A stretch of DNA of 64,000 nt, from positions 271,511,181 through 271,575,180 of the forward strand of contig NC_045430.1 of the NCBI RefSeq assembly GCF_902635505.1. The letters are read 5' to 3'. The notes below the pieces were generated by a model. The model was not told the origin of the DNA. It made no database searches and saw only the letters and a list, made by a program, of their open reading frames with translations. The position numbers and the translations under genes are program-made. Within the stretch, counting starts at the first letter, position 1. Each line of letters starts with the position of its first letter. Below are positions 11,590-22,629 of the stretch, one piece after another. This DNA is from Sarcophilus harrisii (taxonomy: Eukaryota > Chordata > Mammalia > Dasyuromorphia > Dasyuridae).

Positions 11590-11765
11590 GGCACGAGATC
11601 CCTGAAAATGAATGTGGTGTCAAGAGACCCAGGTTTGAATCCGGCTCCGTCACAGTACCTCTGTGATCTCAGGCCTACATCTCTTTGGGTTTCAGTTTCC
11701 TGATTTGTAAAATTCGTACTTTGGACCAGACAGCTTTTCAGCTCTAAGGTATAAATCCTTTGAAC
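11590..11765 (+). repeat. CORE-SINE fragment
   Basis: AGACCCAGGTTTGAATCCGG, GGGTTTCAGTTTCCTGATTT and CAGCTCTAAGGTATAAATCC are the SINE body landmarks. Another fragment is at 12600-12700 (GGCCTCAGTTTCCCTGATTG). Confidence 0.65.
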
Positions 11766-11819
11766 TTGAAAAAAGAAACATCACTGCTTCATGAGAAACC
11801 TTTTTAAAAACAAGGTTAA

Positions 11820-12540
11820 ACTTTAGCCCCCGCTCCTTCAGTCATGAACTGCTGTTTGAGCATCTCACTCATCAGGAACACACTGGAAGGGCAGAAAGGG
11901 GGAAATGGGGGTGCCTTTCCCAGAATTCTTCACTCCCCTCGTTGATTCCTGACTTAGGGTCACCATCCTCTGTTTGCCACAAAATAATCATTTCCATAGC
12001 AACCAAGGGGGGAGTTGCTCAAAGAGAGGATTAGAGTTTGAGGAGAGGAATAAACAAGGGGCAGAGGCAACAGATGAATGACGAAATCATGAGCCTGAGC
12101 TCTGGCTCCCAATGAGGAAGGGAAGAAGGGAGCAAGAGGCAGAGGAGCCAGGCTTGGGCTGCCTGTCCAAGGATTTCCATTCCAAGAAACTGCCATGAGA
12201 CCAGAGGTCTGCTGTAGGGAACAGCTGTTAGCATACAGGAATGGGGCCACCAATAGTTACTCAGGCCCCATAACTCACTGCAGAGCTCTGGCAATGTCCT
12301 GCAGCATTACAAGAACAAGAGACAACTTCTTTTTTCTTTCTTAGAGAAAGAACAAAGACAAATTGGCAGTCGGCATGTTTTAAAAGGGTGAGCCACTTAA
12401 AGAATCACTTACATGAGGTGAGGATTCATTTGGTTCCTTCTTCCTTGTATGGTCCCCTACCTCCAATAGCTGCAATGTATGGAAAAAAAAAAAAAAGAAA
12501 GAATGAATGAAGTTCATTCCATTTCATTCATTCATCAAGC
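11820..12540. other. Unique intergenic sequence
   Basis: No repeat was recognised except an A-rich run and GAATGAATGA at about 12480-12535. Confidence 0.4.
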
Positions 12541-12999
12541 ATTTGTAAAGCACCTATTGTGTGACTGTACTCAGAGATGGCTTTGAGGCCATATTCTTCC
12601 TGTGTCTTATTGAATTCTCGGGGCCTCAGTTTCCCTGATTGTACAGGGAGGGAGGTCGACCAGATGGCCTCTCAGGTCTCTTCAAATGCTCTTCTTCTAT
12701 CTGTGCTGTGGACATGGCACCAAGGGCTATTTTGCATTTCCCTTCCCCTCAGGGATTGCCCTGCCCAAAGAATCCATCAGCAAACAAGGAGCCCATCCAT
12801 AATCAGATGAGCTGGTCCTTGGAAAGTAGATGCTGAGACTACTCAAAGCAGAACCCACCAGAACCTGGAGAACCCACCAGAGCTTGGTCTTTACTGGCAG
12901 CACCTCCAAACCCAGAGTCACCCCCTGCCCTGACAAACATCAGAGCTGATCTTTTCTTACTTTGGACTCATTTGAAATCTTTCTCTTCCTTCAAGGCTC

Positions 13000-13330
13000 A
13001 ACTCCTAGAAGTGATCCTGATCTCACTCCTAGCTCCAGCTGGTGGGTCTCTGTCCCCCCCAATCTGTCCTGGAATACAGCCCAGTCTCTCCATTGCCCCC
13101 CACCCCTTCCTTTGTATTGGACCCATCCGTGTACCTGTCCTAAACTGTAGCTCCCCAAAGACAGATCAGGGTCCTGCTACTAGCAAAGGGCCAAGGCTCT
13201 CAGTTACCAAGAAAGTACAGGCTCCCATTGGTGGGCGGCCTTCTTACCCCCCCCCCCAATTCCCTAAGCCGATGTTCTGTCCCTATACCTCTCCTTAGAG
13301 AATATTATTTCATGTTTCATGATTTGTAAG
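13000..13330 (+). repeat. Probable L2 3' region
   Basis: CTTCCTTCAAGGCTCAACTC, TAGAAGTGATCCTGATCTCA and CTAAACTGTAGCTCCCCAAA resemble the 'cttcaaggctcagctcaaat..gcctttcctgat..tagactgtaagctcc' end of L2. A short C run lies near 13246-13257. Confidence 0.55.
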
Positions 13331-13399
13331 GCATTCACTCCACAGGAGGTTAATAAAGTGGTCACGGATCTGGGAGGGCTCTTGAGCGGCACCCACTCC

Positions 13400-13545
13400 T
13401 TTTTACTTTTTACCAATCCTTTTACTTTATAGATGAAGAACACAAGACCCAGAGATATTAGACAATGGGGCTAAAGTCACACAGCAAGTGACCTAAATTT
13501 GAACTCAGAACCTCTGACTCCAAATGTCTCTAAAGCCACTACCAG
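13400..13545 (-). repeat. MIR fragment, antisense
   Basis: ATAGATGAAGAACACAAGAC, AAAGTCACACAGCAAGTGAC and TTTGAACTCAGAACCTCTGA match a reverse-complement SINE body. Confidence 0.65.
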
Positions 13546-13714
13546 GAACAATCAGAAACCTAAATAACAAAGCAGAAACCTCTCCCTGCATAGTGAGGAA
13601 ACAGGCCCACAGAATCTAAGTGGTATTTAGACACTGACAGGATATGACCTCAAAGCCACTGCCGAGCACAAGCACACAGTGGGTGCTTTATGAAGGCTTG
13701 AGAATGAATGAAAC

Positions 13715-13918
13715 TGCATGGGGTTTTCTTGGCAGAGATACCGGAGTATTTGCCATTTCCTTCTCCAGCTATTTTTACAGATGAGGAAACTGAGGCACAC
13801 GGGATTAAGTGGCTTGCCCAGGCTCCCACAGCGGAGGATCCCAAGTAGTTGAGACCAGATTTGAACTCAAGAAGATGAGTTTTTCTCACTCCAGGCTCAG
13901 AGCTCTATCCACTTCAAC
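13715..13918 (-). repeat. MAR1-type SINE, antisense
   Basis: GGGGTTTTCTTGGCAGAGAT, ATTTGCCATTTCCTTCTCCA, ACAGATGAGGAAACTGAGGC and GATTTGAACTCAAGAAGATG give a good match to the same SINE at 3120 and 42560. Confidence 0.9.
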
Positions 13919-13919
13919 A

Positions 13920-14170
13920 TCAAATTGGAGTATAGGATATAAGAAATGTTGAACTCGGAGACTTCAAAGAAGCATGGGAAGGTTAAATGAACTCAAGTAG
14001 GAAAAACCAAGAAAATGACATCCACAATGAGTATAAAAACATAACCAGAAAGAACAGTAACAGCAACAAAGCCAAAACCCGAATCCCGTGTAAGTCCAAT
14101 GAAAAGCTCAACCTTGCAGAAGAAATAAGAACAATGTAATACTACATATACTGATTCAGTTTTGTTATTT
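13920..14170 (+). mobile_element. Fragment of an older LINE-1 3' end
   Basis: GTATAAAAACATAACCAGAA, AACAGTAACAGCAACAAAGC and CAATGTAATACTACAT resemble the 3' UTR of the older L1 at 10680-10770. Confidence 0.5.
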
Positions 14171-14523
14171 TGCTTTGCTTAAAACTGCCCCCCTCTTGCT
14201 CTTTTTTATTCTTGCTTACCAGGGCAAGGGAACTGTAGATAAGGGAGCAATACATTCAGAGATTAATAGGATATTAAACTCTTCCTCCTCCTCTTGGAAC
14301 CCCAGTACCCCTGAGGCTCAGCTCAAAGATCCCTCCTATAAAATGTCTTCCTTCTTTCTCTCTTTCCTCTTGCTGAAATTAATTACTTGTACAAGAGCAG
14401 GGGTTGATTGGGTAAATTGGATCACTCTATTTAAGTGATTAAAATGCCCTGTTACCTTAATCAGGTGAGAATCCTTCTCAATCAAGCAATTTGGTCATCC
14501 AGGCTGATGGTTGCAAGTGTTCT

Positions 14524-14831
14524 GATTGGCTGAGGAAACTCATCAACAGCCTGGGGGACTGGTATAAAAGTCACAGGACTCTTCAATGAATTCATCAGAA
14601 GTCCAGAGGTTCACTGGCAGAGAAGGAATGGCTTGGGGAGCTGCCACAGAGCCCCGAAACCTCATGCCTGGTCCGTGACTTGAAGGAGACTTTTAATAGC
14701 TTTGAAGGGGAGAGGACTTCCAAACCTTGTGTCACCCTCTTAATGTCATCCTCCAATCAACGACGGTGGAGTCCTCCTAGGCCCTGAGAACCACCTGGAA
14801 ACACTTGCCCAAGCTCTCCCACTCAGTAAGT
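14524..14831 (+). promoter_or_regulatory. Isolated CCAAT-TATA promoter-like module with candidate first exon
   Basis: An inverted CCAAT box (GATTGGC, 14524-14530) is followed 39 bases later by TATAAAAG (14563-14570), giving a standard -70/-30 layout and a predicted start near 14594. About 230 bases downstream is a perfect donor hexamer GTAAGT at 14826-14831. There is no CpG island and no coding exon that I recognise. It could be a lncRNA promoter, an old LTR U3, or coincidence. Confidence 0.35.
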
Positions 14832-14839
14832 AAAAGAGG

Positions 14840-15900
14840 CGCTTTTTTTTGTTTGTTTTTTGTTTTTGTTGTTTTTACTTTTATCATATCCTCCAAAATG
14901 TCTGTTAAGTTGAAGTTGAAATTTTACCCTCGCCGACTCCCTAATAATGTTCTTAGTTTAGCTGGGGGGACTCTGTGTCCCTTCCTTGAGCTACTAATGT
15001 GTTCCTGTTACATATAGAAATGGCAGCCCTGAGCCATCATCACTTGACCATCATGCTCTGGGAGCTGTTCTCCAGCTGTGGTGATAAATGGGTAGGAATT
15101 CAGCAGTATCCTTTCCTTTGGTCTCCCTTCTGACGGGCAGGAAGTCTGCAAAACAGCTGGAAGCAATAGAGCTATAGGACAGAATGCCAATTGACTGGTG
15201 AGGTCGGCTCCGGACTCTAACCCCCGAGACGGATGATTCTGTCCATTGCCAGCTCTCCAATTCTAAAATTCATTTATTTGCACTTGAAAAATCAGTTCCT
15301 GACAGTTACCAAAGTGAGTAGAGACCCTTGAATTTCCCCAGAATGTCAAGGTCATCATGGGTGAGCATTGGGAGCAGGAGGATTGGGCCCCAGAGCTTAC
15401 ATAACTCACTTTTATTCAGCTCTTGACAAGGCAATAAGATATGATAAAGGAATAGAGATTTGTCTAGCTCAGCTAGATGTTCCCCAGCCTAAGTGACCAA
15501 ACAGCCCTCTCTTAAAAGAGGCAAATGTGTCAACAAGAGGCAAATAGGTGGGAGTACGAATGTCCTTGGAGACTGGGGAGTGCTTATTTTCCATCCTGGA
15601 TGCAGATGAGGGGATTTTCTTTGTCATCCACAAAAAAAATCATTTTCCTGATGTCCCCAACCTTTCTATTATTTGGATTTGACTTGTAAACTATAGGGAG
15701 AATTTTCAAGAGACTTGAAGTGTGAAATTGAAGGCGTGTGTGTGTGTATATACATACCTATCCAATAGTTTGGGGTTTAGATTATGAATCAAATGAGAGT
15801 TTTAGGCTTGCCTCTGAGGTTACACATGGGTCACCTGAGCCTCAGTTTCTCCATATGCAAAATGGAGAGGAGATATAGCTTCAGGAGCTAACCACTCTAG
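14840..15900. other. Mostly unique sequence with a SINE fragment
   Basis: A T-rich run lies at 14842-14885. A SINE body piece (CCTGAGCCTCAGTTTCTCC, ATATGCAAAATGGAGAGG) is at 15780-15905. The remainder is unassigned. Confidence 0.45.
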
Positions 15901-15915
15901 CATTCCTTTTTCAAG

Positions 15916-15941
15916 GTGTGTGTGTGTGTGTGTGTGTGTGT
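15916..15941. repeat. (GT)n microsatellite
   Basis: 13 GT units follow a SINE body, a common site of growth. Confidence 0.95.
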
Positions 15942-16269
15942 TTTTTATCTTTATGCCCATTTTACAGATAAACAAATTCTTATTCTGAGAAGTAAAGGGA
16001 CTTCTGAGTTCTGAACCCAGAATCTTTTACTAGAGAATTTTGAACACTCGGAGCTATTCCTGCTGGGGAAGCAGCCCTCACGGGAGGTTTTCATGGCAAA
16101 AATGAATGACCATTTGTTGTGTGTTGTAGGATAGATTCTATTACAAGCATAACTGGATGTTTGCTGGGGAGGCCCCACACAAGTATAAAATTCTGGGAGT
16201 CTTGGCTCCTCAGGATTCTGACTCGAGGAAGAAAATAAATTGGGAGCTTGGGGAAAACCTGAACCCCAT

Positions 16270-16990
16270 CTGGTATCCTTCAAGTTCTCAGTTTACCATG
16301 GGTTTAACTTGGCTTTCTGCAGCCTCTCTTCTGAGCTCCAGGCCCATATCTCCAATTCTGGATGTCCCTCAGAAAGCTCAAACTTAATTTGTCTAGCGTG
16401 GAACTCATGATCTTCAGACACCCCAATAAGCCTTCTGACTATCATCCCTGTTTCTGTTGAGACCACCCCCCATCTTCATCCCCCAGGTTTGAAAGCTTGG
16501 AGTCGGCCTGAGCTCTTCATTCTCTCTCCCTCATTTCTCATAGCTGACCATTCACTAAGCCCTGCCAATTCTCCCAAACATCCCTCCCATTGGTCGCCTT
16601 CCTTACATTCACATTACTGCTCATTCACCCCCCACTATCCCAGCAGCCTCTTCCCTGGGCTTTCCGCTCTCTAATCCATCCACCACACATCTCTCCTATT
16701 GATTTCTGTAAAGCACAGCTTCCTGATCAAGAAGCTCTGATGGCTCGCTTCCCTTTGGGATCAAAAGCCAAGTCTTTTCTGGCATGTGAAGTCCCGAACC
16801 ATCTGTCCCTAAGTCTATTGAACATTCTTCTACTCCACGTGCTCTGTGCTCTGGCCAAACTGGACAGCTGGCTGTTCCCTACCCGCCTTGCCTGGAATGC
16901 CCTCTCTCCTCGCCTGCCTCAATCACAAGAAATAAGATATAAAGTCCTTTGGAAATTTGAAAGGCCTCTACAAATGTCAATTATCATTGC
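16270..16990 (+). mobile_element. LINE-2 (L2) 3' portion
   Basis: A continuous series of L2 landmarks appears in order: TGTCCCTCAGAAAGCTCAAA, CCTCCCATTGGTCGCCTTCC, CCACACATCTCTCCTATTGA, GATCAAAAGCCAAGTC, CTGGCTGTTCCCTACCCGCC and TTGCCTGGAATGCCCTCTCT. It is old and diverged, with no long ORF. It ends near a SINE-like tail. Confidence 0.75.
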
Positions 16991-17219
16991 AGATGAGCTC
17001 AAAGGTTATTCCCTATCTTAAGCCTCTGATCGATCATCTCTCCCCCCAAAACCACTATGCATACCCACTGTGTCAGAGAATCAGCATGGCAGAGAGTTGG
17101 TCTGGCTTCCCGTCACATCCAGTTTCTGTGGGATCCTTAACTTCCTAGTGTCCCAGACACCTCTCATTTGAACAAATCAGACTTTTGGAGGGTGTTTCTT
17201 CCCTGGAAGAACCCAATGA

Positions 17220-17560
17220 AATCATATGTTCACCCTGGTGCACAGTAACCATAATTTTGTTAATAGACTAATTGATCTGATCTTCCAAAACTATTCCAGA
17301 GGACAATGAAAAATGTTCTCCATCTCCAGAGAGAACTCGGGTGCTCAATGTCGATTGAAGCAGGTTTCCTCACTTTGATTCTTGCTGCTTCTGCCTTTTT
17401 TTTTTTTTTTTTAAACATATCTAAAATACAAATGTTTTACATGACTTAGCAAGTGTAACAGCTATCATATTGCTTGCTTTTTAGTGGGTGGGTAGGGGCT
17501 GGAGGAAAGGGGAGAACATAGAACTCCAAAATCTTTAAAATGAATGTTTAAATTTTAAAA
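17220..17560 (+). mobile_element. Older LINE-1 3' UTR end
   Basis: CAATGAAAAATGTTCTCCAT, CAGAGAGAACTCGGGTGC, ACATGACTTAGCAAGTG and GAACTCCAAAATCTTTAAAA are the sense-strand form of the older L1 3' end seen antisense at 51010-51250 and 63620-63860. It includes a 16-base poly-T. Confidence 0.75.
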
Positions 17561-17659
17561 TATATTTAAAACCTGAAGTTGCAGATTTAATGAGTTTTTC
17601 CCAACTGAAAGCAAATTTTGAGGACAGAAAATGTTTTGTTTTTTGCCAAAGTCTTCAGG

Positions 17660-20600
17660 GTCTAGCACATGAACAACTATTTTCCAATTGTTTAGATCTG
17701 ACTTTATTTGTATGGGAAGTAATTTGTAATTGTATTCATAGTTCATAGTCTTGGCAGGTAGACCCCTAAGTATTTTTTGTCTACAGTAATTTTAAATGGA
17801 TTTTCTTCATCTGTTGCTGATGGGCTTTGTCAGTAATGTTAGAAATGCTGATTTTATGTGGTTTTATTTTATATCCTGCGACTTTGCTAAAGCTGAATTG
17901 CTTCCTATAGATTTTTGGATGATTTTCTAGGATTCTCTAAGTATATCATTATATCATCTTGAAAGTGAGTTTTATTTCCTCATTGCCTATTCTAGTTCCT
18001 TTAATTTTTTTCTTTTATTAAAGTCAACATTTCTAGTACAATGTTGAATAATGATAATGGGCATTTTTGTTTTATTCCTGATCTTGTTAGGAATGTGTTC
18101 AGCTTCTCTTCATTATAAATGATACTTGTGTGGGTTTTAGATACTGTTTATTATTTTAAGGAAAGCTCCCTTTATCCCTGTGCTCTCTAGTATTTAATAG
18201 AAATGGGTGCTATGTTTTGAAAAACTTTTTCCTGCATCTATTGAGATCATCTGATCTTGTTGGTTTTGTTATTGATATGGTCAATTATGATTTTCCCAAT
18301 ACTGTATCAACCCTGCATTCCTGGTATAAATCCCACTTGGTCATAGTGTATGATCCTATTGGCAAGTTGCTATAATCTCTTTATTTTATTTAAACTTTTT
18401 GCATCACTATCCAATAGGAAAATTAGTCTATAATTTTGTTTTGGCTCTTCCTGGTTTAAGTATCAGTTACATACTTGTCATAGAAGTAATTTGGCAGTAC
18501 TCCTTTTTGCAAATAGTTTACATAGTATTGGAATTATTATTATTTTTTAATGTTTGGTAGAATTCACTTGTGAATCCATCTGGCCTTGAAGATTTCCTTA
18601 GAAAGTTCATTAATGACTTGTTCAATTTCTTTTTCTAAAATGGGACTATAAGCATTTTATTTCCTCTTTTGTTAATCTGAGTAATTTATATTTTTTGTAA
18701 ATATTCATCATTTCAGTTTGTCAGAATGGTTGCCATAGAGCTGGGCAAAATAGTTCCTAATTATTGCTTTAATTTCTTTTTCATTGGTGGTGAGGTCATT
18801 CCTTTCATTTTTGATGCTGGTGATTTGGTTTTTCTTTCCCTTTTCTGATTAAATTAACCAAAGATTTTATCCATTTGGTTTTTTTTCATAAAACAACTAT
18901 TTTATTCAGTTGTTTTCTTAGTTTCTATTATTAATCTCTCCTTTGAGGTTCAGAATTTGTAATTCAGTATATAATTGGGGCTTTGTAACTTGTTCTAGCT
19001 TTTTTAGTTGCATGCCTAATTCATTGATTTTTCTCTATTTCCACCAAGAACAACTTTGGCTGCATCCCATAGCTTTTGCTATGTTTCATTTGTAAATGAT
19101 AATGAAACAGTGGATGAAATCATGGATTGTTTCTGTGATTTCTTGTTTGACCCACTCATTTTTTTAGAATTGGGTTATTTAACTTCAAATTGGTTTTTAG
19201 TCTCTCTGGCACTTCATTGAATATAATTTTATCGCATTGTGGTCTGAAAAGGAAGCACTATTTCTTCCTGTTTTGCATTTGATTGTGGTTTTTATGCTCT
19301 AATACACGATCAATTTTTATGTAGGAATCATGTTCTGCTGAGAGGTATATTCCTTTCTGTCCCTATTCAGTTTTCTCCAGAAGTCTATGATACCGGCGTT
19401 TTGTAGGATCCTATTGACCTCCCTAGTTTCTTTCTTTATTTTATGGTTAGATTTGTCTGATTCTGAGAGGGTAAAGTTGAGGTCCCCCACTAGAATAGCT
19501 TCACTATCTATTTCTTCCTATAAGTGGCTTAAAATATTCTCTAGGTATTTGCCTGCTCTATCATTTGGTACACATTCATTTAATAACATTACTTCTTCAT
19601 TATTTAGGGTACCCTTTATCAAGATACTTTCCTTTCTTATCTTTTTATAAGAGCTATTTTTACTTTTGCTTTATCTGATATTAGAAATTCTACCTCTGCT
19701 TTTTTTTTTCTTCAGCATAATTTATGTTCCAGCCTTTTAACTTTATTCTGTATGTTTGTCAAATGTGTTTGCTACAAAATCTTCTTTACAAGATTCTATT
19801 TTTTTAATGCACTCTGCTATTCTTTTCCAGTTTATGGAAGAATTCGTTCCATTCACATTCAGTTATGATTACCAGCTCTATATTTCACTCCATTCTATTT
19901 TCTCCCCTGTATTTACTTTTTGTCTTTGTCAATACTGCCCTTAGTAATATGTGGTTTTTTTTTTACCCACCCCACACACTTTATCTCCTATTACCCCTTC
20001 CCTTTTCTTTCTAGTGCTTTTTTTTTAATCCACCTTACCTTCTATCACTTCTTCCCTCCTCTTACCTTTTCCCCTAGTATTTCTGCCCTTCCTTCAATGC
20101 TGTCCCTCCCTTTCCTTTCCCTTTTCTCCTACTTCTTTATAGAGTTAGATACATTTGTATACTCAAGTGAATAATTGTTATTCCCTCTTAGAGCCAAAAC
20201 TTAGATTGTCAGACAATGTTCACCCCACCTCTTTCCATCAATTCTAATAGGTCTTTTGTACTTTTTCATGTGAACTAATTGTCCCATTATACCTCCCCTT
20301 TTCTTTTTCCAGTACAGACTTTTTTCAACCCCTTAATGTCTTTTTCTTTTTCATTACATCTGAGTCCATTCACAACAATACCCTTAGTGTGTGATTACCC
20401 TGTCCTATGATAGATGTAGTTGTCAAGAGTTAAATATTGTTTTTCCCATCTAGGGATGTAAACAGTTTAACCTTAAAACAATATATTTTACCCCTGTTTA
20501 CCTTTTTCTTCTCTTGAATCCTGTGTTTATAGATTAGACTTTGTTTAGTTTAGTTTTTTCAATAGAAATGATTCACTTCATTGAAGTGCCATCTCCTCCC

Positions 20601-20985
20601 CAGAAAGATGAGTCTCATTGGGTAGTTAATTCTTGGTTGTAACTCCCCATCCTTTGCCTTTTGGAATATGGTATTTCAGGCTCTCCAATTCTTCATTGTA
20701 GAAGCTGCCAGAGCCTGAGTAATCCTGGGTGTTGTTCCTTGATATTTGAGCTGCTTTTGTCTGGCAGCTTGCAGTATTTTTTCCTTGAGATTGTAATTTG
20801 AGTTTCACAACCATGTTCTTTGGAGTTTCTTGTGGGATCTCTTTTCAGAGGTGACCAATTGATTCTTTCAATGAATATTTCCTCATATGTTTCTAGAATA
20901 TTGAGGCAATTCTCCTTAATGACCTCTTGTAGAATGCTATCCAGGCTGATTTTTTTTTTTCTTGTCATGGCCTTCAGAAATTCTG
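17660..20985 (-). mobile_element. LINE-1 body in inverted orientation (RT to ORF1)
   Basis: Reading along the + strand, the sequence runs from the ORF2 RT region (compare 34530-36000) through the endonuclease (19000-19700) to the ORF1 C-terminal domain, where minus-strand frames give RINWSPLKRDPTRNSKEHG (20693-20968) and VVKLKLQSQGKN (20626-20814). The two ORF1 frames are shifted against each other, so this is a fossil. It ends at an abrupt switch to sense L1 sequence. Confidence 0.85.
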
Positions 20986-21712
20986 TTCATACCTTTGGAC
21001 ACAGCATTGCTTCTACTTGGCTTGCATCCCAAAGATCTTAAAGAAGGGAAAGGGACCCACATTTGCAAAAGTGTTTGTGGCAGCCTTCTTTCCAGTGTCA
21101 AGAAACTAGAAAAACTGAGTGGATGCCCATTAATTGGAGAATGGCTGAATAAGTTGTAGTATATGAATGTTATGGAATATTCTTGTTCTGTAAGAAACGA
21201 CCAGCAGGAGGATTTCAGAAAGGCCTGGAGAGACTTACATGAACTGATGCTGAGTGAAATAAGCAGGACCAGGAGATCATTGTACAAGGCAACAAAAAGA
21301 TTATATGATAATCAATTCTGATGGACATGGCTCTCTGATAATGAAATGATTCAAACTAGTTCCAGTTCTTCAGTGATGGGGAGAACCAGCTACACTCAGA
21401 GGATTGTGGGAACTGAGTATGGAACACAACATAGCATTATCATACTTTCTGTTGATGTTAGCTTGCATTTTATTTTCCTTAGGTTTTTTTTTTCTAGATC
21501 CAATTTTTCTTGTGCAACAAGATAACCGTATAAATATTTATACGTATATTGGATTTAACATACATTAATGTATTTAACATGTATTAGACTACCTGCCATC
21601 TAGGGGAGGGGGTGGGGGAAAGGAGGGAAAAATTTGGAACAGAAGGTTTCGCAAGGGTTAGTGTTGAAAAATTACCCGTGCATATGTTTTATAAACAAAA
21701 AGATTAATAAAA
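20986..21712 (+). mobile_element. LINE-1 3' part in sense orientation, joined to the inverted part
   Basis: It starts inside the ORF2 C-terminus (frame gives IPLDTALLLLGLHPKD, the L1 PFDPAIPLLG motif) and continues through the stop, GAACTGATGCTGAGTGAAAT, 3' UTR and an A-rich tail. The opposite orientation of the preceding 3.3 kb, with the ORF1 end facing this junction, is the layout produced by twin priming. Confidence 0.9.
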
Positions 21713-21719
21713 ATTAAGG

Positions 21720-21960
21720 GTGGGGGGGGGAGAAGAATCCAAATCAGATTTGAGATTCCCTTAGTATAGGGAATTCTCTGGCGAGGAGAATCTCATTGCT
21801 AATGTGAGTTCCTCTCCTTTGAAATGTCTCAGTTTCCCAGAAAGTTAAGTAGTCAGTTTGGGACAGAATAGAAGTTGGGGAAGAGCTTGGATTCGGGTCT
21901 GCTTAGATTTGAGATTCCCATAGGATTGTGGATTCAGACCTTACCGGAACCTGAGACTGA
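21720..21960. other. Unassigned sequence with repeated GAGATTCCC motifs
   Basis: After a G9 run, AGATTTGAGATTCCC occurs at about 21747 and again near 21904, with TTCTCTGGCGAGGAGAATCT between. It may be a fragment of an unrecognised repeat. Confidence 0.4.
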
Positions 21961-21961
21961 G

Positions 21962-22470
21962 GTAGCCAGCTGGTTCAGTGGATAGAGCACTAAGCTTGGA
22001 GGGCAAGTTCAAATCTGCCTTCAGATACTTACTAGCTGTGTGACCCTGTATCACTTAACCTCTGTTTACCTCAGTTTTCTCTACTATAAAAGGTAGAATA
22101 ACAATAGCATCTACCCCACCCCTCAAGGCAGTTGTGAGGATGAAATAAAATTTGCAAAGTACTTAATATACTGCCTGAATATTTGTTGTTCAGTTATTTC
22201 AGTCATATCTGATACTTCATTATCACATCTGGAGCTTTCTTGGCCAAAATACTAAACTGATTTGCCATTTCCTTTTCTAGTTCATTTTACAGATAAAGAA
22301 ACTGAGGAAAACAAGGTTAAGTGACTTCCCCAAGGTGGCACACCTAGTATTTGAAACTAGATTTGAACTCATGAACATGAATCTTCCTGATTCCAGGCCT
22401 GGTATTCTATGCTACCTGGCCACTCCTGCCTGGAATATAGCAAGCACTTAATAAATTCTTGTTTTGTTTT
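21962..22470 (+). repeat. tRNA-derived SINE, split by another SINE
   Basis: The head GGTTCAGTGGATAGAGCACT, B-box-like AGTTCAAATCTGCCTTCAGA and body to ACTTAATATACTGCCTGAATAT are at 21962-22182. The tail resumes at 22426 with CTGCCTGGAATATAGCAAGC and CTTAATAAATTCTTG. The repeated CTGCCTG(G)AATAT is the target-site duplication of the inserted SINE. Confidence 0.85.
22183..22425 (-). repeat. MAR1-type SINE inserted into the SINE above
   Basis: GCTTTCTTGGCCAAAATACT, TTTGCCATTTCCTTTTCTAG, TACAGATAAAGAAACTGAGG and GATTTGAACTCATGAACATG are the antisense order of MAR1. It is bounded by a 12-13 base TSD (22171-22182 and 22426-22438). Confidence 0.88.
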
Positions 22471-22487
22471 TTTTCTCCTATCTATTG

Positions 22488-22625
22488 AATCAAATCCCTT
22501 CTTACACATGAGGAAACTGAGGTCCAGACAACTGAAGTGACTTACTCAGGGTCACACAACTAGTAAATGACTGAGACAGGATTTCAATTCCAAGTAATGT
22601 CCCTATCCACTATGCCATCCTTTCT
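22488..22625 (-). repeat. MIR-type SINE fragment, antisense
   Basis: CACATGAGGAAACTGAGGTC, AGGGTCACACAACTAGTAAA and CCCTATCCACTATGCCATCC match. Confidence 0.75.
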
Positions 22626-22629
22626 CACA

